This document shows positions 55,718-64,000 of a stretch of 64,000 nucleotides of DNA, one piece after another. The notes below the pieces were generated by a model. That model did not search any database. It was not told the DNA's origin and saw only the letters and a program-made list of their open reading frames with translations. The translations under genes and the position numbers were made by a program. The DNA is taken from assembly GCA_025766275.1 (NCBI GenBank), contig JAFKAC010000055.1:186001-250000 (forward strand). Reading direction: 5' to 3'. Every line of letters starts with the position of its first letter. Position 1 is the first letter of the stretch. The DNA is from Lactarius indigo. Its lineage: Eukaryota; Basidiomycota; Agaricomycetes; Russulales; Russulaceae.

Positions 55718-56688
55718 CCAAACACCTCATGAAAAAGGCACAAGAAGCTTGGGTACGCAACAAAGATACCCCCAAGTTCTGCATCAGCAACCTCGTATGG
55801 CTAGAAGGGAAGCACTTGAGGACCAATCAACCAACGGCAAAACTAGCAGTGCGATGCCACGGACCCTTTCAGATAACACAGGTGATGTCCCCCTACAATT
55901 ACCGACTGGAACTTCCCACACAGTGGAGCATACACCCAGTGTTTCACATCGATCTTCTCACCCTGTACAAACAAACTCCCTTACACGGTGAGAGCTTCAC
56001 ACGCCCGCCACCGGAACTAGTGGATGGAGAAGAGGAATACAAAGTCGAGGCCATTCTAGACACTTGGCATTTCAGCAGGGGAAGACGCCTTCAATATCTC
56101 ATCAAATGGAAGGGGTACCCTGACTCGGAGAACCAGTGGGTCAACAAAGACGATGTTTTCGCACCAGAAGCGCTGCGACTGTATCAAGAAATATGAGCAC
56201 ACGACCAACAGGTTAAAATGAGGAACATCGATGCAGAGGAAAGACATCCCCTTTTCCTTCAATCTATCACTACTTACATGCCTACCTCCCCACTGTGACA
56301 TGTCACACAAGCAGCACTCCTCAACTCCCTCGCACAAGACGCCCGCGCCCTTCTGGGCAAGGACGACGACAACACCAAAGTCCCGAACACTCAGCTCACC
56401 CCATGGACACCTCTTAGGCCAACAGAGGGGCCTATCACCGCACAAGAATGGGCCCACATCATCACCAGATTCCCAGACCCCACGCAACTCCCCGACGATG
56501 ATGAGCATGCTGTTGTCCACGTCTTCCAAAATGATGCCGGTGAAAGAGAACCCATCGCCACCATCCCTCCAAGCGATGACCTCATTGGCGTTCGTGGAGT
56601 TTTCCCGAGCAACAACGAGCGTTCAAGCTCTCCTGGAGTATGAATTGGAGGGGTGGAAGAGGGTAGCGGTGGAGTGGCAGAGGGAGCA

Positions 56689-57125
56689 TGTCACGGTACC
56701 AACGGACCGTCCGTGACGTGTTCGAGTTCGGGCCCAAGACAAGGGCAAGGTAGAGTCGGAACTTGCTCAACGAGCAAGCTAAGTCGGTGAATCAAGGCTC
56801 AAGCTCAAGGCTATCGCTTGCGAGAGGGGAGTCGGACGTTTCAACGACAAGGCAAGACAAGGTTGGATTCAAAGGACTAAGAGTAGACAAGGTAACTACT
56901 TGTTTACTCTACAGCTTTTATAGTCATACAATACTGGGGGTTTTCTGGATCTGTTTTCTAAGCCACATCAGCTAGCTGAGAGACACGTAAGTGCTAGCGC
57001 AATTCTGATACAAGAAGCTGTCATTCTGAGGCAATTGGGCAAAGGGTTTGCATAATCGCGAGTCGGTAGTGCTGGCATTTCGAGATTTTCGTGACATGTG
57101 ACTGTGATGTCACGTGATCGTGACA
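56689..57125. mobile_element. Solo LTR 9 in Gypsy-A 3' region (437 bp, TSD GAGCA)
   Basis: TGTCACGGTACCAAC to GATCGTGACA; GAGCA at 56684-56688 and 57126-57130. It splits the frame corresponding to EYELEGWRRVAAEWQ in Gypsy-B. Family not seen elsewhere here. Confidence 0.85.
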
Positions 57126-57181
57126 GAGCAGCTGGACTCAGCAGCAGCCCGACTGAGGGAGATGCAAGAGCGGCAGCAGCA

Positions 57182-57874
57182 ATGGCGGCAGCTGAGGCTG
57201 GCCATGACAATGAAGATTATTACCCGGCGAGACACCCCTTCTTACGAACGAAACGCGACACTGATAATCCCCTTGTCACTCCCTGGCTCGTCTACACCGA
57301 TGGGTCCCCCATGTATCGAGGACATGTGTGCGTGCCTGGTGCTGCCGATCACTGTCCGTTCACCACAGCCGAGGATCCTGCGCATGTCATTGCACCTGAG
57401 GGGTTCCAGGCAAACCAACGACCCCATCATATTCAATACCCCATCACCGGGCCTGACAGAGTAGAGAGGGACGCGTCGCACGTCCAAATCATCGGAGGAG
57501 TGGACCCTATGATACTAGGGGTCATACTGGGTTCGCCACATGTGTACAGTAAGCCCTTCTACGCCGAGCCCCATGTATCAGCCGCTCTCCGCCCCATGTA
57601 CCCACACAAAGATCTCATCATCTTCGCTGCCAACAAAATCACCGACCGAGCGCTCAACCACATCAACGACGAGTTGCTCACTGCTGAAGTCACGTGCTAC
57701 CACGTGGCCAACTACGAGCTTGACCGACTCCGTGCCAGGGTGAGTCAGCTCCGCGCTATGATCAAATGTGAGCAGGACAACAAGCGCAACTCCATTTACC
57801 GACTGGAGCGCGCCACTGCATTAGAGCGCATCACCAACGAGCAGCGCGACTGGCAGCCGAGGGACTTCCAGTGA
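57182..57874 (+). CDS. Extra ORF behind Gypsy-A pol (230 aa, unknown function)
   Basis: Open from ATG 57182 to TGA 57872-57874. It lies between the chromodomain-bearing end of pol and the polypurine tract, on the element's coding strand. The N-terminal half contains HDNEDYYPARHPFLR and TPWLVYTDGSPMYRGHV; the C-terminal half looks helical (LDRLRARVSQLRAM, ERATALERITNEQRDW). No zinc finger, signal peptide or membrane segment seen. Gypsy-B carries a clear homologue with one stop, so the ORF belongs to the element family. It stayed open although gag and pol of the same copy are wrecked. Known extra 3' ORFs in some Gypsy elements are env-like; nothing here supports that. Expression route unknown. 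Confidence 0.6.
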   Translation: MAAAEAGHDNEDYYPARHPFLRTKRDTDNPLVTPWLVYTDGSPMYRGHVCVPGAADHCPFTTAEDPAHVIAPEGFQANQRPHHIQYPITGPDRVERDASHVQIIGGVDPMILGVILGSPHVYSKPFYAEPHVSAALRPMYPHKDLIIFAANKITDRALNHINDELLTAEVTCYHVANYELDRLRARVSQLRAMIKCEQDNKRNSIYRLERATALERITNEQRDWQPRDFQ

Positions 57875-57903
57875 GTCGGGGTCTCATGCTGAGAAGGGGG
57901 TGA

Positions 57904-58417
57904 TGTCACGTCCCGCCCGTTCTTGACTTGTATGTATGGATTCGTTCTCATGTGTACCCTTACTGTACCAGTTGCGATTACAGCGGTAAGGCATATTAGT
58001 CACAGACTTAGGGGGTTACGATAGGAGATTGGACTCAATAGCTGACTGAGTACAGACGCCACGGATACTAGTAGTAGTAGTATTAGGGTTCGAGTTGTTT
58101 CTGCGATACGTTGGACGCTACCTTACTGTGACTCATAGCAGCGCTTCAAAGCCTGCTCAACTTGTATTTAAACCGTCCTGTGAAGACCAAGATACACCAT
58201 CTTGGTCTTCTTGAATCATCACTTCTCTGCTTCCCTCTCTACTCTCACTTCTCCTTCTCACATCTTAAATCTTTCTCGAAAGACAATCTTCTGTCAAGTG
58301 TACCTCCATGTATTCACTAAGGATGGAAGCACGGGCCTTCGTGTCATCGTGACTACTCGCTAAGTTGTTACCACCTCTGCCGAGCTCAAGTCGAGCTAAC
58401 ATCATGACGACATTACA
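57904..58417 (+). repeat. 3' LTR of Gypsy-A (514 bp)
   Basis: TGTCACGTCCCGCC to GACATTACA, same length as the 5' LTR with scattered transitions. ATCTTGGTCTT at 58199-58209. Confidence 0.9.
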
Positions 58418-58422
58418 CCAGG

Positions 58423-59160
58423 GATACTGGTCGTTACATATCTCTCACCCCGACTTTCCATCTTCCGTCTTCCATTGATATCCAGAGGACCCCCTTTTGT
58501 TCTACTTTCTCCCCTCCGTTTCGTGTGACACGTCCAAGACATCTTACAACAGAAGAAGTCTGATCGGAACGCGAACCCCAGCAGCTCTATTCCTTCATTC
58601 TTCAACTTTCCATCTTCCGTCCTCCATTGATATCCAGAGGACCCCTTTCGTTCTACTTTCTCCCCTCCATTTCGTGTGACATGTTCAAGACATCTTACAA
58701 CAGAAGAAGTCTGTTCAGAATGCGAACCCCAGCAGCTCTATTCCTTCATTCTTCTATAGCACATTCAAGATACGATGAAATCGGCTCATAACACGAACCC
58801 CAGCAACTCCATTCCTTCAAGTTATTTCACCTATAACAGCCCAGGCCTTCACTCATAAGCGCGAACCCACCCATGTGCTTTTTTTTTTCAAACTGGGAAC
58901 ATGCTGGATACAAATACCAGTAGCTAAGGGTCACTACAAGTTAAGAAATATATACACTTTTGAGCATGTACAATGCGACTTTAGCCACTGGATTTGACTT
59001 GAGATGTTTCATGTTGCTGAGACCAATGCAAATTACTTAATTGCCATGGTGTGCTTAATTCACTTGCCGGATAATTAGCTGAGACGGAAACTACAATCCT
59101 GGGAATTACTTGATCGTCCCTTTTCGCTTAAATTTACTTTATTTCCAAATTAAGTAGCCA
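58423..59160. other. Right end region of the Plavaka element, with a 154-bp tandem duplication
   Basis: Continues the Plavaka sequence from 26588. Bases 58451-58604 are repeated at 58605-58758 with few changes (ACTTTCCATCTTCCG start), and a partial third unit (ACGAACCCCAGCA) lies near 58793. No gene seen. Subterminal TTACTTGAT-type motifs appear from about 59030. Confidence 0.6.
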
Positions 59161-59194
59161 AAGTAAAATTCAGGAGCATGTCCGAATGCTGATG
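59161..59194 (-). repeat. Right terminal inverted repeat of the Plavaka element
   Basis: Ends CATGTCCGAATGCTGATG on the plus strand; pairs with 14641-14674. Confidence 0.85.
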
Positions 59195-59197
59195 ACT

Positions 59198-59570
59198 CAT
59201 CGGGTGGGTTTTATCTCTTGCAACCACGTCCGCCCCATAACCGATCAATGTCTGGATAGCTTCGGCCTTCTCGTCGAATTTTTCGCGACAGACTTGCACG
59301 ATAAATCTCTCGTCTACGCATTTTCGTCAGCCGTGCCGGACCAAGAGTAGTGTTAATTCGAAACTCACTTGGTATAGACGCTAAATGCATGGGCGTCTTA
59401 CCGCCCCATCACGTGCATTGATATCCGCGCCCGGGCCGTGCTCGGTCAATAGCCGCATAGTGTCGGGACTCCAGGAAGATAACGCCAGATGCAAAGGTGT
59501 CGAGTAGATCCCATCATGTGCGATGACATCCGCGCCGTGCTCGATCAAGTGTCGCGCAATATGAACTAGG
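59198..59570 (-). pseudogene. Second ankyrin gene, upstream part of the split copy
   Basis: Minus strand reads an ankyrin half-repeat (YGADVVARDKTHP) up to the insertion edge, where the codons for LHLAS are missing and are found at 14612-14633. An intron-like GTGAGT block (near 59367) and two more decayed ankyrin repeats (about 59380-59560) lie upstream, with stops. The similarity ends near 59570. Confidence 0.7.
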
Positions 59571-59769
59571 AAGGGGGAGGCAAAGGCACTTAAGAGTTAA
59601 GGCAGTGACGTCCGCAAGGACGTCCGACATAGCCAACAGGGGTAATGGCAGTGGCAGTGATGCATGATGAGACAGGCTGCCAGTGAGCCATTCATCTACC
59701 AGTGTCTGAGTCTTGTCTGGCTGAACAACATTTTTGTTCATTGTCTATGGGAGATTCGAAGGCGACTAG

Positions 59770-59776
59770 TATATAA
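59770..59776 (+). promoter_or_regulatory. TATA-like box upstream of the small ORF
   Basis: TATATAA, followed by a pyrimidine-rich leader (59840-59920), a common basidiomycete promoter layout. The distance to ATG 60330 (about 550 bp) is long, so the link is uncertain. Confidence 0.35.
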
Positions 59777-60329
59777 GGTACAACTGGCAACCCCGGGCCG
59801 CCAACTTCTTCGCACATCGTCCCCGACCCAGCTAACTTCATTCCTGCTCATTCGTGTCTCCCACTGCTTTCCTCTTTCACGTTCCCTATCCTCCTTTCCT
59901 TTTTCATTTCTCGTTGTTATAAAGCACTCCACGAAGTACACATAATTGTCCGAGGTTTGAAAGCCCGTGGGCTATGCCACGTTTTCAGAACGACGCCAAG
60001 ATCGGGTTTCTTATTCCCCCCCTCTGAAACATGACCATCTACCCATCACATCCCTTATCCTACACAGTCCTCCATCTTCCCCCCATTTTCTAGCTGTGGG
60101 ACATTTGGGTTGGACACTGCCCTTTGTGAACTGATCGCTCTCCGGATCCCACGTAGGGCTTCAATGGGATACTGTAACTGTACCTTACTGCCAAAGTCAT
60201 CCACGTCATTGAGAAAAAAAAAACTAGTGTGCCTGTATGTGTGGTGCCGGAATAGGCGAAAATACTGATCTAGGGAACTGCCGTCGAAGTACGTTCCTCC
60301 TCCACTCCAATACTTGGCGGCGCGTCGCC

Positions 60330-60625
60330 ATGCCCTTTGTCAGTGTGAAAAAGTCCATCAAACCACCGGAACCCTTGACTCAAGCGCAAAGGGCTCAAAA
60401 GGCGACTATGGAGCTGATGACTGAGTCATACAAGCAGGCCACCTTCACCCTCAATCTCTCGGGTATTATCGTCATTTACTGGCTGGTGAATTTCACGTAC
60501 GTTTCTATGTCGTTTTATCTCCAACACATATGACTATTTAAGTGCACAGGCAGTTTCAAGTGCATAGGGATGCCGATAGCGCATGCATGCGTGTCGTGTT
60601 AGCATGCCATAGGTCCATGTTATGA
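60330..60625 (+). CDS. Small putative single-pass membrane protein (80 aa), two exons
   Basis: Exon 60330-60496, intron 60497-60549 (GTACGT..ACAG), exon 60550-60625 ending in TGA. The N-terminal half is polar and Gln/Lys-rich (LTQAQRAQKATMELM), then a hydrophobic stretch (FTLNLSGIIVIYWLVNF) could span a membrane. The tail after splicing is short and unremarkable. The same ORF is broken in copies A and B, which suggests this is the surviving or ancestral form, but it may also be decaying. The layout (polar N-terminus, one C-terminal helix) recalls small tail-anchored proteins such as Tom subunits; I cannot claim homology. Confidence 0.4.
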
Positions 60626-62135
60626 CGAGACTGTCCGATCAAGATGATTCCGATCGCTGTGTCGTAATAGTGTCGCTCAAAGAGCAAGCCACGGCGTGAA
60701 TCGCTTGGTGGGATTCTGGGTCACTCGTTCGCTCAATTATGGTTGTTTGGTAAACCCAGTGACTAACCTTAACGAGTCGCAACTCCTCCCTCATGGAATC
60801 GTCACTCGATTCTGTTCCTCAGCTCCGTGGGCCTGTTCGCACCAGGGTTTATCGACGGTGCGTGCCTTATATGCAATTTACGCCTTTTCCCTCGAGGCGT
60901 GGCCCAGTTTGGCAGCCCTCCAGGTGGTCGGCCATTGGCTGAGTGAATTGCGAGAGTTGAATATCCAGATTGAAACTATGGATACTATCCTGCAGACGTA
61001 GCTGCCTTAGGTATCCTGCTGATTCTTTCGCGGGCATTAGGTCTGGGACATATCGAACGCAAGCGCTCGCTAATCGATAGAGGCCATCGCATATCTTCCG
61101 AGTCGACTCGTACAATTTCTTAGAACGTACTTCAGTTGGCTGTCTTGTGGGTCCCCAAACTTTCCCAGTCCTTCGGTCGCGGAGCAAATTGTGACCCAGC
61201 CCTGTTTAACATATTTATCATTTTGAGGTCTTAACATCTACAGACTACGCCAGTAGTCACTATCGCCTACTACCAATATTACGCGGCCTTCGCGTGATTC
61301 CATGCGTCAGTGGAGTTTACATAGCCCAAGACTCACTGAACACTGCGTCGCCAAGAACTCTCATCGACGTCGGACATCCCTCGGGTAAATAAGGACACGG
61401 TTTTCTACCCTTGTAAATCGTCCTTCAATCCCTTTCTCTTCTCGTATAATCTATGAACTCACAGAATCCCCCTCGGTTACGTCCCAGTCGACCTCTCGTT
61501 ATCAGGAGCCGCAGGCCCGCAGAGGGGTTCTTTTAAACAAGAAAAATCTGCATCTATGAGTCGCTACATGCACTCAATGGAACGCGAAGTTGCGAAGCTG
61601 AGTGCAATGACGTGGCTGTGGGCACCCCCTGGGGAAACTCCAGTAGAGGATTTGTACATCTCCCGTCCCACGATAACAGGAGTCTCGGGAGTTCCCAGAA
61701 ATGGTATTCTTTCGTATAGAATAGAATAAATAAGTACAAAGAAAGAAAGCTGTAATAAGCTGTGATAACAAATACACTGAGATTTTTTTTTTTCTAATCA
61801 GATCTCAGATTACCAGTAATCTTTATCCTCCGCTCACTTTGCTACTTACTTCCGCAGAAGACGCCACTAACTGTAGTACTTCTCAGCGACTCTACATGGC
61901 TCGCGAGCCATTGACCTCCTGGCCCACTGTAAAGAGGCCAAAGTAGTCCACACGCTGGAAATATCACGACACGGAGTACATCCTATGTCAACAAACCATG
62001 ACTGCCAGTGTGCACGGTCGGGCCAGCGACAGTCCACATCTCCATCACATTACAAAAGCTACAGTTATCAATGAAATGTTTCGCCGATTCACTCTCTGTA
62101 GGGTAGACAAGCGACACAACTAATACACTGACGTC

Positions 62136-64000
62136 CTATTCTCCGGTCAACAATTCTGCGATCTCGGAAAATCCGCTCGATGACGCGATCTGAATTGGAG
62201 TTCGGCCTATATTATCCTGGGCTTCTACATTCGCGCCATAGCTAAGCAGTAGGCGCACGACGTTGCCTTTCGAGGCCAAATTGGAAGAAGCTGCCAGGTG
62301 CAACGGTGTCGAGTGCCCCCCATCCTTAGCGTTGACATCTGCCCCGTTCAGGATCAGTAGTTTTACAGTATCAACACTCCCCTTGGACGACGCCAAGTGT
62401 AACGGTGTTGAGTGGGTTTCATCCCTCGCAGCCACGTCCGCCCCGTGCCGGATCAATACCTGTACAATTCCATGCGTCTGGTCCATTGGATCCCGACTGA
62501 ATCGCTCGATAAGTCTCTCGCCCTGTTCGTTTGCGTCAGCCTATTCCGGACCAAGTGCCGCACAGACCCGAGACTCACCTGGTCAGATGCTAAGTGCAAA
62601 GGTGTCCTGTGACTCGCGTCCCTTGCTTTGACGTCTGCGCCGTGCTCGATTAATAGTCGCGTAATATCGCGAGTACCCTTTGACGACGCCAGATGCAAAG
62701 GCGTGGACTGAGTGCCATCCCGTGAAGCCACGTCCGCGCCGTGCTCGAGCAATAGCCGGACAGTTTTGGCCGTTGCGTTAGGTTCCTCTTCGGAGTATGA
62801 CAAGTAGCCTGAGGGTCTGTCGTTCTGTTCTTTCATATCAGCCCAGTGTTGCAACCAAAGTCGTGCAGTTTTGACACTCACACCAGACGATGCCAGATGC
62901 AAAGGCGTCATGCGGTTCCCGTCCAGCGCGTTGACACCCGCGCCGTGCTCGATCAATAGTCGCGTGATTTCAGGACTCCATGAAGGCGACGCCAGGTGCA
63001 GAGGGGTGGATTGATTGTCATCCTGTGCTGTCGCGTCCGCGCCGTGCTCGAGCAAGACCTGGACGGCTTCAAGACTTCGATTGGATGATGCCAGATGTAA
63101 AGGCGTCTTGTGGCTCCCGTCATGAGCGTTGACGTTCGCACCGTGTTCGATCAATAGCCGTATAGTTTCAAACCTCTCGAGTGACAACGCCAGATGCAAG
63201 GGAGTCGAGTGGTTCCCATCTCGTGTATTCACGTCCGCCCCTTTCTCGATCAAAAGCCGCGTGGTTTCAGTGTCCCTCTCGGATAACGCCAGGTGCAAAG
63301 GCGTATTGTGGCTCTCGTCCAGTGCATTGACATTGGCGCCATTCTCGATCAATAACTGCACGACTTTAAGGTTGCGGCATGACGACGCCAGATGCAAAGG
63401 CGTATTGTGGCTCCCGTCCAGTGCGTTGACGTCGGCGCCATTCTCGATCAATAACTGCACAACTTTAAGGTTGCGGCATGACGACGCCAGATGCAGAGGT
63501 GTTGAGTGGGTGTTATCCCGTGCGGTCACGTCGGCGCCATGCTTGATCAATAGTCGTGTAGTTTCAGTGCCCCCCTCGGATGACGCCAGATGCAAAGGCG
63601 TATTGTGGTCCCCATCCAGTGCATTGACATCGGCACCATTCTCGATCAGTAGCTCAAGGTTGCGGGACGACGCCAGATGCAGAGGCGTTGAGTGAGTGCT
63701 ATCCCGTGCAGTCACGTCTGCGCCGTGCTTGATCAATAGTCGTGCAATTTCAGGAGGCCCCTCTGACAACGTCCTATGAAAAAGTAAATTGTGGTCCCCG
63801 TCGAGCACGTTGACATCGGCGCCATTCTCGATCAATAGCTGGATGGTTTTAAGATCCGATGAGGACAATGCCAGAAGCCAAGGGGTCTTCTGGCCTCCAT
63901 CTTGTGCATTGACGTCCGCGCCGTGCTCGATCAATAGTCGCACAATTTCAGGAGACCCCTTTGACGAGGCCAGATGTAAAGGCGTGGAATGAGTGTCATC
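62136..64000 (-). CDS. Third ankyrin-repeat gene, 3' part (runs off the window)
   Basis: Minus-strand exons >64000-62882, 62824-62579 and 62522-62136, with introns 62881-62825 (57 bp) and 62578-62523 (56 bp) starting GTGAGT and ending AACAG. Stop TAG at 62136-62138. The visible part is about 20 ankyrin repeats (TPLHLASS, LLIENGADVNALDG, LLIEHGADVTARD). Last exons align with those of the NLR gene at 2410, so it is probably the C-terminal sensor region of another NACHT-ankyrin receptor whose NACHT lies beyond 64000. Two adjacent repeats (63360-63490) are near-identical, showing recent repeat duplication. No in-frame stop in the exons seen. The 57-bp intron is in frame and stop-free. Confidence 0.8.

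Larger units (their letters stand above)
37956..56643 (+). pseudogene. Gypsy-A pol, interrupted and mutated
   Basis: Pol starts in the -1 frame at the heptamer 37955-37961. Seen in order: protease LVDSGATDNF (about 38095), reverse transcriptase (FFIKKKDGK 38805; YMDDIGIAT 39150), RNase H (ELEVDASGYAVGA 39600), integrase core (AIDFITKL 40428; TAYHPCTDRQ 40695). Gypsy-B cuts integrase after 40971; the gene continues at 55723 with the C-terminal integrase part and chromodomain (YKVEAILDTWHFSRGRRLQ, about 56040-56165), then a tail to TGA 56641. Stops: TGA near 38588, 39940, 40132, 40933, 56194 and 56296. Frameshift near 39200 inside RT. The integrase zinc-binding part near 40200-40330 is also frame-broken. 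Not functional. Confidence 0.85.
26594..58417 (+). mobile_element. Gypsy-A: chromodomain Ty3/Gypsy element, full ends, interior interrupted
   Basis: A 514-bp LTR at each end and the 5-bp target duplication CCAGG (26589-26593; 58418-58422) define one insertion into the Plavaka element. The interior order is primer site, gag, pol (protease, RT, RNase H, integrase, chromodomain), an extra ORF, polypurine tract. It is split by a long-TIR DNA element (28517-37330), by Gypsy-B (40972-55717) and by a solo LTR (56689-57125). Gag and pol carry stops and a frameshift near 39200. Confidence 0.9.
14641..59194. mobile_element. Plavaka-type (CACTA-like) DNA transposon swollen to 44.5 kb by nested insertions
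   Basis: The ends are inverted repeats of 34 bp (14641-14674 and 59161-59194, 31 of 34 positions equal) beginning CATCAGCATTCG. CAT occurs just outside both ends (14631-14633; 59198-59200), compatible with a 3-bp target duplication, although 7 and 3 unmatched bases lie between CAT and the TIRs. Outside, the ankyrin reading frame stops at the left edge and continues at the right edge. Removing Gypsy-A and the solo LTRs leaves roughly 8-9 kb, a plausible size for an element with a transposase plus a companion gene. The transposase is broken, so this copy cannot move itself. Confidence 0.75.
59571..62135 (+). repeat. Flank-unit copy C
   Basis: Matches copy B (1180-2409) and copy A (1-1000) piecewise and leads directly into the ankyrin gene ending at 62136. 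The part 60640-61300 matches copy A 370-1000, and 61730-62135 matches copy B 2040-2409. Besides the small ORF at 60330 I see no gene; 61330-61730 shows nothing recognisable. Confidence 0.6.

Noticed and set aside
57182..57874. Env-like function for the extra Gypsy ORF
   Set aside because: No signal peptide, membrane segment or cysteine pattern is visible.
14641..59194. Helitron or giant Starship-like element as explanation of the 44.5-kb insertion
   Set aside because: Matching TIRs and a Plavaka transposase are present; no Rep/helicase or tyrosine-recombinase captain gene was seen, and most cargo is nested retrotransposons.

Overview
The window reads as nuclear DNA of a transposon-rich basidiomycete, most likely an Agaricomycete; I cannot name the species. 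Evidence: many short introns of about 47-60 bp with GT..AG ends and CTRAY-like branch points, a very large NACHT-ankyrin gene with a fungal Goodbye-type N-terminus, a Plavaka-type (CACTA-like) DNA transposase, and chromodomain Ty3/Gypsy and Ty1/Copia elements with 5-bp target duplications. I recognise no rRNA, tRNA or CRISPR array.

Host part, left (1-14.6 kb). Two decayed copies (A, B) of a flank unit carry a broken small membrane-protein ORF. Next comes a minus-strand NLR/STAND gene (2410-11115), which I resolve into 19 exons: Goodbye-like domain, coiled region, NACHT, then about 50 ankyrin repeats. After a gene-poor stretch (11.1-13.7 kb) lies the 3' part of a second, decayed ankyrin gene (13.87-14.63 kb).

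Nested transposons (14.64-59.19 kb). The second ankyrin gene is split by one insertion bounded by 34-bp terminal inverted repeats (31/34 identical), and its missing half continues at 59.2 kb. The host element carries a broken plus-strand Plavaka transposase (21.95-25.95 kb) and a divergent minus-strand companion gene (15.0-21.7 kb) whose coding parts I checked rejoin in frame once five solo LTRs are removed. Inside it sits Gypsy-A (26594-58417, TSD CCAGG). Gypsy-A is itself split by a long-TIR DNA element (28517-37330), which contains intact Copia-1 (29676-36055), and by Gypsy-B (40972-55717), which carries intact Copia-2 (41127-47482) inside its 5' LTR and a reverse solo LTR inside pol. Most boundaries are supported by target duplications, so the relative order of insertion can be read directly.

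Host part, right (59.2-64 kb). The other half of the split ankyrin pseudogene is followed by a third copy (C) of the flank unit, the only one with an open small ORF, and then by the 3' end of a third ankyrin gene that runs off the window. The locus therefore looks like an NLR/ankyrin cluster grown by segmental duplication and then filled with transposons.

Most notable: a predicted self-priming (Tf1/sushi-like) primer site and a conserved -1 frameshift heptamer in the Gypsy family, an extra ORF behind its chromodomain, a half-tRNA primer site in the Copia family, the Plavaka companion gene, a 25-nt exon holding the NLR P-loop, and tandem ankyrin modules that carry their own stop-free introns.
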